A stretch of 64,000 bases of DNA from NCBI RefSeq assembly GCF_014154935.1, contig NZ_JACEHH010000027.1, positions 62,001-126,000 of the forward strand, read 5' to 3'. Position numbers and translations under genes: made by a program. This DNA is from Stieleria mannarensis. Lineage in GTDB: Bacteria > Planctomycetota > Planctomycetia > Pirellulales > Pirellulaceae. This document shows positions 16,409-25,475 of the stretch, piece after piece. The notes beneath the pieces were generated by a model. That model worked only from the letters and a program-made list of their open reading frames with translations, was not told the DNA's origin and did no database searches. Position 1 is the first letter of the stretch; each line of letters starts with the position of its first letter.

Positions 16409-17446
16409 ATGTCAACCGAAACGTCTCAAACAACCCAATCAAAGCAAATCGAACTCGTCTCGCGTCCCGATGGCGTTCCGACGGCTTCTAATTTTCGATT
16501 GAAAACTGTGGAATTGTCGCCGATCTCCGACGGAGAAATTTTGGTCAAAAACCACTGGATGTCGGTCGATCCATACATGCGCGGCCGGATGAAGGAAGGC
16601 GACAGCTACGTGCCGGCCTTCAAAATCGGCAAGCCACTCGAGGGTGGTTGCATCGAGCAGGTCGTCGAGTCTCGGCACAAGGATTTCAAAGCCGGTGAGA
16701 TGGTGCTGGGCAATCTCGGCTGGCGTGAATACTGGAAATCCAACGGCCAAGGAATCACGGTGGTCGACCCAGAACTCGCACCCGTGCAGGCGTATCTTGG
16801 TGCACTCGGTATGACGGGGATGACCGCCTGGGTCGGGTTGAACAAAATCGCCCAACTGCAATCCGGCAGCACCGTGTTTGTCTCCGCCGCTTCCGGGGCC
16901 GTCGGTTCCATCGTTTGTCAACTCGCAAAAGCAAAGGACTGCCACGTGATCGGAAGCGCCGGCAAGCCTGAGAAGATCGACTGGCTACGGGACAAAGCGG
17001 GGATCGATGCGGTCATCAACTACAAGCAGACCGACGACCTGGCCGGAGAACTTGCCCGATTGGCACCCGACGGAATCGATGTCTACTTTGACAATGTCGG
17101 CAGCGATCACTTGGAAGCGGCGCTCGACGTCATGAATGATTTCGGATGCTGTGTCGAATGCGGCATGATCGCGACCTACAACGCCACCGACCCACCCGCC
17201 GCACCACGGAACCTGTTCAAGGTCATCGCCAAACGAATCCGCATGCAGGGTTTTATCGTGATGGATCACATGGACGCCCGGCAGCAATTCATCCAAGAGA
17301 TGGCACCCCTGGTGAAAGCCGGCAAGGTGGTTTGGGAAGAGACGATCACCGATGGACTGGAACACGCACCCGAAGCATTCATCGGCCTGTTCGACGGCGA
17401 CAACCTGGGCAAGCAACTGGTTCGGATATCCGGGGATTCGGCATAG
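16409..17446 (+). CDS. NADP-dependent zinc-free medium-chain oxidoreductase (CurA/YncB type)
   Basis: The 345-residue protein matches the leukotriene B4 12-hydroxydehydrogenase/CurA branch of the MDR superfamily. It has the N-terminal KNHWMSVDPYMRGRM, the GMTGMTAWVGL segment, the NADPH-binding VSAASGAVGSIV loop and the VYFDNVGSDHLEAAL segment. No zinc-ligand pattern is present. These enzymes reduce activated C=C bonds of enones or quinone-like compounds with NADPH. With the neighbouring aldehyde dehydrogenase it may form a small reactive-carbonyl detoxification pair; that is inference from proximity. Confidence 0.9.
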   Translation: MSTETSQTTQSKQIELVSRPDGVPTASNFRLKTVELSPISDGEILVKNHWMSVDPYMRGRMKEGDSYVPAFKIGKPLEGGCIEQVVESRHKDFKAGEMVLGNLGWREYWKSNGQGITVVDPELAPVQAYLGALGMTGMTAWVGLNKIAQLQSGSTVFVSAASGAVGSIVCQLAKAKDCHVIGSAGKPEKIDWLRDKAGIDAVINYKQTDDLAGELARLAPDGIDVYFDNVGSDHLEAALDVMNDFGCCVECGMIATYNATDPPAAPRNLFKVIAKRIRMQGFIVMDHMDARQQFIQEMAPLVKAGKVVWEETITDGLEHAPEAFIGLFDGDNLGKQLVRISGDSA

Positions 17447-17476
17447 GTCCCGGAACTCGCGAGATCCACGTTTCTG

Positions 17477-17596
17477 CTACTGTGCCGTTCGGCCGGCGGT
17501 CAGCAACGTGAGTGGTTCGGCACGCGCAATCTTGATCGCGGGCCAGAGTGCGGCCAGAAGGCGCAAGGTGATGGTCAATGTGTATCCGACCGAAAA
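17477..17596 (-). pseudogene. Remnant of an FtsX/MacB-type permease C-terminus
   Basis: On the minus strand, between an in-frame TAA (17597-17599) and TAG (17477-17479), 39 codons read as a permease tail: TLTITLRLLAALWPAIK and then IARAEPLTLLTAGRTAQ. The pattern A-A-x-W-P-A-x-x-x-A-R-x-x-P-L-x-x-L is the usual last helix and tail of FtsX-domain permeases. There is no start codon or upstream domain, so it looks like the decayed 3' end of a lost gene. It lies in a 318-base gap otherwise without features. Confidence 0.5.
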
Positions 17597-17764
17597 TTAG
17601 TATCACGGGATGATGAACGTCGGTAGACCGGCGAACCCGGTCGCATGGGTTGAGCAATGATCAGCGCGTCATAATGACCAAGATACCTCTGTGTGTTGTC
17701 GTCCAACCGCGAGGACTCCTCGCGTCGTCCACGACGATTTACCCGGAATTTAAGGCGAGCCGAA

Positions 17765-18472
17765 TTACGAGGCATCATAGCGGACCAGGTACCAGCCGCG
17801 GCCGATCGAGGCGGCGGTGCGCAGTTGGTGCGGATCGGCCAATCCGCCGACGAACGAGGCCGGATGACTGTTCGGCGGATGCCATTCCGCCCAGTCGCGG
17901 CCGTCGGTTCCGGTCAATTGCAGTTTGATCGCGCCATCGGCACAGCGTTCGATCGCGCTGACGTACACCTGTTGATCGGCTAGCGCCGGCGATTGCAACA
18001 GGACCAGCGTGGTCGGCTGTCCGAACGGATAGGCCATGAAGGGGCCGGTCGCTGGCAGTTCCCCGTCGCGATTGGGCCAGCGATTCCGCAGCGGTGCGGC
18101 GATCGCTTCGAGTTGGTCGATTCGGCAGGCGAAACGGATTCGTTTGCCTTGCCAGGCGATCCGTTCGTGATGGATGGCTAGACTGCACCACAGCGCGATC
18201 ACCGTGGTGATCGCCATCAGACGTCGCAGCGAACAGGCACGCTGACTCAGACGCCGGCGGCCCCTGCGTCGGACCAGCAGCGCCGTCATGCTGGCGGCGG
18301 CGATGATCACCAGACACGCGAATCCGGCGGCGCGAACCCACTGTGCCGCATCATCCAGATCCGCCGCCCAGGGCCCGCGCAACAGGCTCGGCAACAACGG
18401 GTCCAGCGCAGCCCAAACGCACAACGCCAGTAGAGCCGTCAGGTGAATCGCCCAGGTTTGCTTTCCTCGCAT
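17765..18472 (-). CDS. Hypothetical membrane protein
   Basis: From ATG 18472 the product is 235 residues with three hydrophobic segments: near 8-30 (HLTALLALCVWAALDPLLP), about 47-65 (AAGFACLVIIAAASMTALLV) and about 82-100 (LMAITTVIALWCSLAIHH). A soluble domain of about 130 residues (RFACRIDQLEAIAAPLRNRW...) follows. A TTG start at 18496 would overlap the upstream gene by 10 bases. The gene directly follows a prenyltransferase-repeat protein and is probably co-transcribed. I do not recognise a family; the second half resembles a generic planctomycete membrane-protein tail. Confidence 0.7.
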   Translation of the reverse strand: MRGKQTWAIHLTALLALCVWAALDPLLPSLLRGPWAADLDDAAQWVRAAGFACLVIIAAASMTALLVRRRGRRRLSQRACSLRRLMAITTVIALWCSLAIHHERIAWQGKRIRFACRIDQLEAIAAPLRNRWPNRDGELPATGPFMAYPFGQPTTLVLLQSPALADQQVYVSAIERCADGAIKLQLTGTDGRDWAEWHPPNSHPASFVGGLADPHQLRTAASIGRGWYLVRYDAS

Positions 18473-18486
18473 CGTCGCGTCGGCCA

Positions 18487-19638
18487 CTATTTGCAATACG
18501 CCAACGCCATCAAGGCAAAGCTGGTGGCCAGGTTCTTGTCGTTCTCAAACCAGCGCTGGTTGCTGTTACTCCACGAGCCATCCTCGTTTTGCCGCTCGGC
18601 AAGTTCGGCGATCAGATCCGCTTTCCAATCGTGCCGCGTGCCGTCGGCGTCGTCGATGGTTTGGATGCCGGCGACGTTGAGTGCGGCGGCGAAGGTGTGA
18701 TAGTAGTAATACAGTCCGGCCGACCCCATGCCGGGGTTGCTTTCGACGTCATAGTGATCCCGGATCCACTGTAGCGCGGCTTTGACGCGTGGGTCTTTGG
18801 GGGTTAAACCGGCAAAGATCATGCTCTTCAGACCGGTGTAGCCCATCGATCCATAGCTTCGTAAACCGCCGTTCGGTGTGTAACGTTCCTCCGAGGTGCT
18901 CGGGTCGATCTTGGTGGTCGGGATCTCGTAGTAGAACCCGCCGTCGTCGACCTTGGCCGCAAAGGCGGTGTCGTTGTACTTGCTGTCCAGATTTTGGCAG
19001 CGCGAGACGAACGCCAGCGCGCGCTCAATCGCGGGATCGTTCGGCCCGGCTTCGGCGGCGCGGAGGGCTTCGATCATGTAGGCGGTGTTGGACAGGTCCG
19101 GACGTCCTGCGCCGCCATAGCCGACCCCGCCGTACCACGGGTCGGACGGATCGCGTTCTCCTTCGCCGTATTGGATCCCGGTGACGAAATCCTTGGCTCG
19201 CTTCAGGAGTTCGTTGTACTTGCCGGACTGGTTGGCTTCGGCAAAGCACAGCATCGCCACGCAGGTTTCATAGTTCTTCAGCCGGCCGTTACCGTAGATG
19301 CCGCCGTCGGGTTTGACGTACCCTTCGAGCGCCTTCAATCCCTCGGCGACCATCGGATCGTCAACCGACTTTCCATTTCGCAGCGCCGATGTGATTGCAA
19401 GGGCCGTCACCCCCGGTCCGACGCGATCGGAGAACGTCCCGGCGTCCGACTGGCCTTCCTTGGCCAAAAACGCCAGTCCTTTGTCCACGATCTCCCGACG
19501 CTGCAATTCGATTTTCGAGATCGCTTTCGTTTGCGGTGTCTCGTCATCTGCCGCGATCAACGGTGTGCCGAAGAAGGCGAGTGTCAGCAGGGGGACAAAA
19601 ATCCGTCGTGGGCGGTGGAAATTCCATCGTCGTTTCAT
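18487..19638 (-). CDS. Secreted squalene/prenyltransferase alpha-alpha-barrel repeat protein
   Basis: The 383-residue protein has a signal peptide (IFVPLLTLAFFGTPLIAA) and then the alpha-helical repeats of the prenyltransferase/squalene oxidase fold: KGLAFLAKEGQSDAG, ALEGYVKPDGGIYG, ERALAFVSRCQ and AALQWIRDHYDVESNP. It ends with ERQNEDGSWSNSNQRWFEND. The DGSW and GGIY-type motifs are the QW-like elements. Such secreted versions are common in planctomycetes and are not known cyclases; no DxDD catalytic motif is visible. It reads towards the 17765-18472 membrane gene and may be in one transcript with it. Confidence 0.85.
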   Translation of the reverse strand: MKRRWNFHRPRRIFVPLLTLAFFGTPLIAADDETPQTKAISKIELQRREIVDKGLAFLAKEGQSDAGTFSDRVGPGVTALAITSALRNGKSVDDPMVAEGLKALEGYVKPDGGIYGNGRLKNYETCVAMLCFAEANQSGKYNELLKRAKDFVTGIQYGEGERDPSDPWYGGVGYGGAGRPDLSNTAYMIEALRAAEAGPNDPAIERALAFVSRCQNLDSKYNDTAFAAKVDDGGFYYEIPTTKIDPSTSEERYTPNGGLRSYGSMGYTGLKSMIFAGLTPKDPRVKAALQWIRDHYDVESNPGMGSAGLYYYYHTFAAALNVAGIQTIDDADGTRHDWKADLIAELAERQNEDGSWSNSNQRWFENDKNLATSFALMALAYCK

Positions 19639-19792
19639 GGGGGGCTCCGTGAAGTCTTGCTAATTTCGTTGTTTCAGGCCGGCGGCACGCCGGCCGAGGG
19701 TTCACCCAAGCAAGTCCGATGCCATGCCGAGCTTGGGGCATACGCCTCAAGTCAAGACGCGAAGTCGTCGAATTCCCGCAGTTGGTTCGGCG

Positions 19793-19798
19793 TATAAT
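19793..19798 (+). promoter_or_regulatory. Possible -10 box (TATAAT)
   Basis: A perfect TATAAT lies 69 bases upstream of the heparinase-like gene, between divergent genes. No good -35 hexamer stands 16-18 bases upstream, so this is a weak call. Confidence 0.25.
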
Positions 19799-19866
19799 CG
19801 GCCCCACGCATCGCACATCCTGCGGTCCAACGTTCAGCCACAACACCGCACCGAGAGTCAACGACC

Positions 19867-21795
19867 ATGCAGCGAATCTTGTTTCCGGTTTTCATTGCAC
19901 TTGTGATTCCCCCTGTCATCGCGCAAGACGGCTCGGGCGCCGTCAAACTTGATGACCTACGTACACGCATCGCCGCGGTGCCCAACACTCATCCACGACT
20001 GATCGCCGATGCGGCACAGTTCGATGCGGTGCGAGCATCCTTGGACGATTCAGGATCGACGCGAGATGTGCTTGCCAATGCCGTCATCCGCCATGCCGAT
20101 CTGCTGGCGGACGTTCCGCCGATTGAGCGAGAACTGGAAGGGCGACGTTTGCTGGGGCAATCACGTCGCTGCTTGGAGAGGATGCTGAATTTGGCGATGG
20201 CCTATCAATTGACGGGCGACGTGCGATACGTCCGGCGTGGTGAACAAGAGATGCTGGCCGTCGCGGGGTTTATTGACTGGAACCCGAGTCATTACCTGGA
20301 TGTGGCCGAGATGACACTGGGGATGGCGATCGGTTACGACTGGATGTTTGACGCATTGGACGAGGCCAGCCGACGGACCATACGCGGTGCGATCAAAAAC
20401 AAGGGCGTGGCATTGCCGTTTACGACAAAACACAACAAGTGGGTCCGAGCCACCAATAACTGGGGGCAAGTCTGTCATTGTGGGATGACCGCCGGTGCCC
20501 TGGCGATCCTGGATGATGAACCGGAATTGGCCGCCAAAACGGTGCTCAATGCGATTGAGAATGTGCCCCGGTCGATGAAAGCGTTTGCGCCACACGGAAG
20601 TTACCCCGAAGGCCCGGGCTACTGGGCTTACGGCACCAGTTTCAACGTGATGCTGTTGGCGATGCTTGATGCCGTCTTGGGAAGCGATTTTGAATTGAGC
20701 CAGATGGCGGGTTTTGATGAAACGGGGCAATATTTGTCACTGGTGACCGGGCCTTCGGGGGCAACGTTCAACTATGCCGATGGTGGAGCGGGGCGAAAGC
20801 CCCAATCGGCCTTGTATTGGTTTGCTCGTCGCTACCACCGTCCGGATTGGCTGCTCGGTGAACAGGCACGTGTCAAGGCGACCATCGACAACTTCGATTC
20901 ACACGACGCCGGTTCGGGCAGAAACCGTTTGTTGCCGCTGGCGCTACTATGGATGGATGACGACCAGGCATTGGAGGAGGCTGAGATCCGAATGCCGTTG
21001 CATTGGCAAAGTGAAAGTAGCACACCGATTGCAGTTCACCGCAGTTCGTGGACCGACCCGCAGTCGACGTTCGTCGGCTTGAAAGCCGGTTCGCCGTCGG
21101 CACCGCACGGACAAATGGACACGGGGTCGTTTGTGCTCGATGCCGACGGGGTGCGTTGGGCGCTCGACCTGGGGGCCGAAGGTTACCATGGCATCGAATC
21201 ACGTGGCATGAACCTGTGGAGTGCGGCACAAGATTCCGACCGTTGGACGATCTTTCGGCAAAGCAATCTCGGGCACAACACCTTGGTCATCGACGGAAAA
21301 TTGCAAGTCGCGAAAGGGCACGCCGAGATCACCGACTTTTCAAGTGAACCCGACTTTCCACACTCGATCGTCCATTTGAGTGCCGTCTACAAGGGGCAAG
21401 CCCACTCCGTTCGCCGCGGCGTTGGATTGCTGCCGTCGCGGGAAGTTGTGATCCAAGACGAACTGGATGGGGTGATGCCTAGCAGCCGGGTGCGTTGGGG
21501 CATGATCACGCCGTCACGGGTTGAATCACAATCCGGTCCGACGTTGCGACTGACGCAGGGCGATCAGCGACTGAGCCTGACGATCGTGGAGCCCGGTGGG
21601 GCAACCTGGTCCATCGTCAATACGGAGCGACCGCGGCAGCCGTGGGACTCACCCAATCCCGGCACGCAGATGGTGGCGTATGAAGTCGAAGCTTCGGACA
21701 AGAGCAAGCTTCGTTTGGTCGTCGTGGCGACGCCGGGAAGTTGTGATGCGCCCGTGGGCGAGCGATTCAAGCCCGTTTCGCTCGACGACTGGTAG
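19867..21795 (+). CDS. Heparinase II/III-like polysaccharide lyase family protein
   Basis: A 642-residue secreted protein with signal peptide (ILFPVFIALVIPPVIA). The N-terminal half is an alpha/alpha toroid with THPRLIADAAQFDAV, MAYQLTGDVRYVRRGEQ, DVAEMTLGMAIGYDWMFDAL and NNWGQVCHCGMTAGALAI; the last contains the NNW/N-x-x-Q region typical of heparinase II/III and alginate-lyase folds. The second half is the beta-sandwich with SAPHGQMDTGSFVLDADGVRW, whose H-x-H/Q-x-D motif binds metal or substrate, and GHNTLVIDGKLQ. It should degrade acidic polysaccharide outside the cytoplasm by beta-elimination. The substrate cannot be assigned. No SusC/D or sulfatase gene is adjacent. Confidence 0.88.
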   Translation: MQRILFPVFIALVIPPVIAQDGSGAVKLDDLRTRIAAVPNTHPRLIADAAQFDAVRASLDDSGSTRDVLANAVIRHADLLADVPPIERELEGRRLLGQSRRCLERMLNLAMAYQLTGDVRYVRRGEQEMLAVAGFIDWNPSHYLDVAEMTLGMAIGYDWMFDALDEASRRTIRGAIKNKGVALPFTTKHNKWVRATNNWGQVCHCGMTAGALAILDDEPELAAKTVLNAIENVPRSMKAFAPHGSYPEGPGYWAYGTSFNVMLLAMLDAVLGSDFELSQMAGFDETGQYLSLVTGPSGATFNYADGGAGRKPQSALYWFARRYHRPDWLLGEQARVKATIDNFDSHDAGSGRNRLLPLALLWMDDDQALEEAEIRMPLHWQSESSTPIAVHRSSWTDPQSTFVGLKAGSPSAPHGQMDTGSFVLDADGVRWALDLGAEGYHGIESRGMNLWSAAQDSDRWTIFRQSNLGHNTLVIDGKLQVAKGHAEITDFSSEPDFPHSIVHLSAVYKGQAHSVRRGVGLLPSREVVIQDELDGVMPSSRVRWGMITPSRVESQSGPTLRLTQGDQRLSLTIVEPGGATWSIVNTERPRQPWDSPNPGTQMVAYEVEASDKSKLRLVVVATPGSCDAPVGERFKPVSLDDW

Positions 21796-22004
21796 GAGGG
21801 CGTGACAAAATCGGGGCATCGCCATCGGACGGGACGGAAATGTGGCACGAAGATTTCGGGGGCAGGAAGATGGAAATGGCGATGGCGCAAGGAACTGCCT
21901 GGTTTCGCAACTGGGTTGACGATCGTGTCCGGCGAGCGTCCGATAGAAGGGCGGCAGATTCTGTAATTGGCCCTCTCCTTAAACATTGAACGATAGAGAC
22001 ATCC

Positions 22005-22850
22005 ATGTGCGACCAAGATCACTTTGAAGAAGATCTGAAAAAATACTCTCGCCGCGACATCGGCACTTTGGCCGCCGGCGTCGGAGCGGCGATGATGCTG
22101 CCCCGGGCGGCCAACGCCGCGGAGGTCCGCGGTAGCGATGTCACGATTTCGACACCCGACGGCCAGTGCGACGCGTACTTCGTTGCTCCGACAACCGGCG
22201 CGCACGCGGCTGTGCTGGTGTGGCCCGATATCTTTGGCCTGCGCCCGGCGTTTCGGCAAATGGGCGACCGGCTGGCCGAATCCGGTTACAGCGTGTTGGT
22301 CGTCAACCCGTTCTACCGGACGATGAAAGCGCCCACGGCGGCTGAAGGGGCCAAGACGCCGATTTCCGAGGTCCGGCCGCTCGCACAGACATTGAACGCG
22401 ACAACCCACACGACCGATGCCAAAGCGTTCATCGCCTGGTTGGACGCGCAGCGCCAAGTCGACACGGACAAGAAGATCGGTACGACCGGGTATTGTATGG
22501 GCGGACCGATCGTGATGCGGACCGCGGCGGCGGTGCCCGAGCGTGTCGGTGCCGGCGGCACCTTTCACGGCGGCGGGTTGGTCACCGACGATCCGGACAG
22601 CCCCCACCGGTTGATCCCCAAGATGCAGGCACAGTTCCTGATCGCGATCGCTGAGAACGACGACCAACGTGACCCCGATGCGAAGGACGTGCTGAAAAAA
22701 TCGTTTGCCGATGCCGACCTGGCCGCCGAGATCGAAGTGTACCCGGCCGGGCATGGCTGGTGCCCGCCGGACACCCGCGTGCACAACCCCGAACAAGCGG
22801 AAAAGGCCTGGGGACGGATGCTGGCGTTGTTTCAGCGGTCCTTGGGCTAA
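22005..22850 (+). CDS. Dienelactone hydrolase family protein, Tat-like signal
   Basis: The 281-residue protein starts with SRRDIGTLAAGVGAAMMLPRAANAA, a twin-arginine-type signal. An alpha/beta-hydrolase of the dienelactone hydrolase family follows: the oxyanion region VWPDIFGLRPAFRQMGDRLA, the nucleophile elbow GYCMGGP (cysteine nucleophile), and the His in PAGHGWC; an acid residue is probably within IAENDDQRDPDA. The family cleaves ester or lactone bonds; many exported members act on unknown substrates. It is a single-gene unit, followed by an inverted repeat at 22909-22969. Confidence 0.88.
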   Translation: MCDQDHFEEDLKKYSRRDIGTLAAGVGAAMMLPRAANAAEVRGSDVTISTPDGQCDAYFVAPTTGAHAAVLVWPDIFGLRPAFRQMGDRLAESGYSVLVVNPFYRTMKAPTAAEGAKTPISEVRPLAQTLNATTHTTDAKAFIAWLDAQRQVDTDKKIGTTGYCMGGPIVMRTAAAVPERVGAGGTFHGGGLVTDDPDSPHRLIPKMQAQFLIAIAENDDQRDPDAKDVLKKSFADADLAAEIEVYPAGHGWCPPDTRVHNPEQAEKAWGRMLALFQRSLG

Positions 22851-22908
22851 CGACGATCGGACCTGCGCAGTGCTGCGGCAACTTTTAAACTTGGGGTGCC
22901 GCGAATTA

Positions 22909-22969
22909 GGGGACAGGTACCCAAAATGCGAAGCAACCTTCGGGCCAGTTGTTATTTGGTACCTGCCCC
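22909..22969. repeat. Short inverted-repeat element (GGGGACAGGTACC / GGTACCTGCCCC)
   Basis: Near-perfect 12-13 base ends bracket about 35 bases, which include GCGAAGCAACCTTCG. It resembles end sequences of REP/RAYT-mobilised elements seen in many genomes, but no transposase gene is present here. Confidence 0.65.
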
Positions 22970-23028
22970 TTTTCCGCTCGACAAACGTAACCCCAAAATT
23001 AACGCTGACCTTGCACTAGGGTTCCACG

Positions 23029-23997
23029 ATGTTCTGGCTAGTGATTTCGATCGTCGTGTTTCTGGCGTTGTCCGGGCTAATGGCGGCGGTCGATGCGGCG
23101 GTGCTGAGCGTGACGCGTCCGGAGATCGAAGTCCTGGTGGAACAAAAATGTTGGGGCGCGCGTCGTTTGCGGCGGGTCAAAGAGGGGATCACGCGGTCGG
23201 TGGTGGTGATCGTGATCACGACCAACACCGTCAACGTGTTGGGGCCAATTTTGGTCAGCCGCCAGGGGTTTTTGTTGTTCGGCGATCGTGGCATCGTGGG
23301 CGTCACGATCGTGCTGACGATCGGGACGATCATTTTTTCGGAGATCATCCCCAAGGCCGTCGGGCATCACTACGCCCCGTTCTTCGCCCGCGCGTCGTCG
23401 CCGGCGATCTTGGCCGGACGCATGTTGCTGTACCCGCTGGTCGAAGCGTTTTCGTGGCTGTCGAATCTATTGACCACGCGTCCGCGTCGGGTCGGGACGG
23501 AAGGCCAGATACGATCCCTGGTGCGGATCGGGCGCAGCCAAGGCCACATCGAAGCGGATGAAGGTGTGATGATCCATCGCGCCTTCTTGTTGAACGACAA
23601 GACGGCCGGGCAGATCATGACGCCGCTGGAGGATGTCAAGGCGCTGGGGGAACAGTATTCCATTTCGCAAGCGGCGTCGGAGGTGTGCCGCAGCCAGTTT
23701 TCACGCTACCCGGTGTTTGGGGAATCGGTCGACGAGGTCAGCGGGACCGTGCTGGGGCGAGACGTCCTGGTCGCGTCGATCGATCAATCGGCGGCCAACG
23801 TGTCGTCGATCAAAAAGCCTGCGGTCGTCGTTGCGGCCGCCACGAAGTCGGACGCCTTGCTGGCCATTTTTCGCGACCGCCGGATCCACCTGGCGGTCGT
23901 CCAGGACCTGGGAAAAACCGTCGGGATCGTCACGTTGGAAGACGTCCTGGAGCAACTGGTTGGCGCAATCGAAGACGAAAAAGATGCGTTGCTGTAG
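23029..23997 (+). CDS. CNNM/CorC-type membrane protein with CBS domains
   Basis: A 322-residue protein with an N-terminal DUF21/CNNM domain of about four membrane segments: VISIVVFLALSGLMAAVDAA, the ARRLRRVKEGITRSVVVI region, then TIVLTIGTIIFSEIIPKAVG with the family's E-x-x-P-K motif. Residues 160-320 are a CBS pair (MTPLEDVKALGEQYSISQA and AVVQDLGKTVGIVTLEDVLE, the latter with the usual G-x-V-T-x-E-D sequence). These proteins are implicated in magnesium or cobalt transport and its control. The C-terminal CorC_HlyC domain found in many homologues is absent. Divergent neighbours are not apparent. Confidence 0.9.
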   Translation: MFWLVISIVVFLALSGLMAAVDAAVLSVTRPEIEVLVEQKCWGARRLRRVKEGITRSVVVIVITTNTVNVLGPILVSRQGFLLFGDRGIVGVTIVLTIGTIIFSEIIPKAVGHHYAPFFARASSPAILAGRMLLYPLVEAFSWLSNLLTTRPRRVGTEGQIRSLVRIGRSQGHIEADEGVMIHRAFLLNDKTAGQIMTPLEDVKALGEQYSISQAASEVCRSQFSRYPVFGESVDEVSGTVLGRDVLVASIDQSAANVSSIKKPAVVVAAATKSDALLAIFRDRRIHLAVVQDLGKTVGIVTLEDVLEQLVGAIEDEKDALL

Positions 23998-24067
23998 TGC
24001 ACTGTCTTTAATCGGCTTAGGACTTCGATTTCCAAACGGGGCCGGATCCGGCGGCACAGGTATCCTT

Positions 24068-24145
24068 GCTGGTGTCGAGCCTTTAGGCGATTCCGAGTCG
24101 CTGCGAAGCAGCGACAGGGGCGGCTAACGCCTGCACACCAACACG
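24068..24145. repeat. Family C two-ended repeat
   Basis: The left arm, GCTGGTGTCGA with hairpin GCC-TTTA-GGC, and the right arm, which reads GTTGGTGTGCA with hairpin GGC-GTTA-GCC on the minus strand, are inverted relative to each other. Between them is a perfect GTCGCTGC-GAA-GCAGCGAC hairpin. It lies upstream of the extracellular RTX-like gene. The GCC/GGC versus GGC/GCC stems differ by paired changes. Confidence 0.85.
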
Positions 24146-24292
24146 TTTGCCCATGTCACTGAGGTCGCACTCTTTTTCAGAAACATTCCGCCGACTTCGC
24201 CGCTTGATTCCCTGTCGAGACGCGTGGTCGGGTGTTCCGACCAACGCGAACGCTTCCTTCTCGGCGCACCCTCCGATACGGGAAACAATTCG

Positions 24293-25114
24293 ATGGCTCG
24301 CTCCAAAAAACAATCGCGCAAGCAACGACGACTGGGACTGCAGAATCTGGAAACGCGAAAGATGATGGCCGGGGACATCTCGGTCGACGTCGACATTTCC
24401 GGCAGCCGGATCGATGTCGAACTGACCGGCGACGGTGCCGCCAACGGCGTCGAAGTCCGGCAGGTCAACGACATGCTCCGGATCAGCGGTTTGAATCACG
24501 GCGGCGCGCCGACCACGATCGAAGGCAACGCGGTCCAGTACATTCCGACCAAGCAATTCGTCTCGGGCTCGTGGAGGACCTTGGATGACCTGACCATCAA
24601 GCTGGGCAACGGAGACGACTACGTCATCCTGCGCGATGTCAACATGCAACATCATTCGCACAGTGATTTGATAATTGAAACCGGCCGCGGCAACGACCGG
24701 ATCACGATGATGGATGTCAACGTCCTGGACGACGTGACGCTGGTCGACCATTCCTTTGATGACGGCAATGATTATTGGTGGATGCGAAACGTTGACGTCG
24801 GCGACCGGTTGGAAGCCGACATGGGAGACGGGGCGGACACCTTTGTCGCCTCCTACACCGACGCCGATGAAATGGACATCGACAGCGGACGGCACAACGA
24901 CTATGTCAGCTTGTTCGGAATCGACGTCGACTCGTTGGTCGTCAATCTGCGCAGCGGCAACGACACCCTGCGAATCGACGCCTCGGATGCGGACGCAGCG
25001 AACCTGGATGGCGGAGACAACCACGATACGCTGGACGTCAACGGAACGGGCTTCTATGCCAACGCCTTTGATGCCGTGCTGGCCTCGGAAGATTTTGAGA
25101 CGATCTACGCGTGA
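24293..25114 (+). CDS. Planctomycete extracellular protein with RTX-like repeats
   Basis: The start at ATG 24293 puts a basic stretch (ARSKKQSRKQRRLG) directly before LQNLETRKMMAGDI, the planctomycete extracellular N-terminal motif (LExRxx(L/M)xA type) in large surface proteins. The 273-residue product then has imperfect G/D-rich repeats (LGNGDDYVIL, ETGRGNDRIT, DDGNDYWWM, MGDGADTFV, LRSGNDTLRI, DGGDNHDTLD), which resemble calcium-binding RTX nonapeptides in a beta-roll. It is probably secreted and calcium-stabilised. No protease or lipase domain is visible, so it may be structural. Confidence 0.8.
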   Translation: MARSKKQSRKQRRLGLQNLETRKMMAGDISVDVDISGSRIDVELTGDGAANGVEVRQVNDMLRISGLNHGGAPTTIEGNAVQYIPTKQFVSGSWRTLDDLTIKLGNGDDYVILRDVNMQHHSHSDLIIETGRGNDRITMMDVNVLDDVTLVDHSFDDGNDYWWMRNVDVGDRLEADMGDGADTFVASYTDADEMDIDSGRHNDYVSLFGIDVDSLVVNLRSGNDTLRIDASDADAANLDGGDNHDTLDVNGTGFYANAFDAVLASEDFETIYA

Positions 25115-25177
25115 TCCGAGCGGGGGAATCTGCCCACCGATAGCCGCGCGAACCCGCGGAGGTGACGTGACGCGGGA

Positions 25178-25366
25178 TCACTGCGATCCGGTGGCGTCGT
25201 CGCTCTCGGCCATGTTGCCTTCGGCCGCTGCCACCGCCGCTTCGTAATCGGCGATGGCCTGTGCGTCGGCACCTTCAGTGGACGTTTTGGGGCCCGAGTC
25301 ACCGCAACCGGCGACCAGGGTGATTGAAACGAGCGCGAGCAAGACGTGGAAACGATTCGATTTCAT
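25178..25366 (-). CDS. Small lipoprotein downstream of DUF1559 gene
   Basis: A 62-residue protein whose signal FHVLLALVSITLVAGCGD ends in the lipobox LVAGC. The mature part is an acidic Ala/Glu-rich stretch (AQAIADYEAAVAAAEGN), probably a single helix. The start is ATG 25366; the longer frame overlaps the DUF1559 gene. Small lipoproteins of this kind commonly follow DUF1559 genes in planctomycetes and may act with them at the cell surface. Confidence 0.85.
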   Translation of the reverse strand: MKSNRFHVLLALVSITLVAGCGDSGPKTSTEGADAQAIADYEAAVAAAEGNMAESDDATGSQ

Positions 25367-25475
25367 TGATTTTCCTCGGCGGTCGGACGCCGCCGCAGAG
25401 AGCCAGGAATGAAGAAAACGTCGATTGATCAAGCGATCAATCGACGCTTGCAGAACGATCGGATGCGACAGCATT

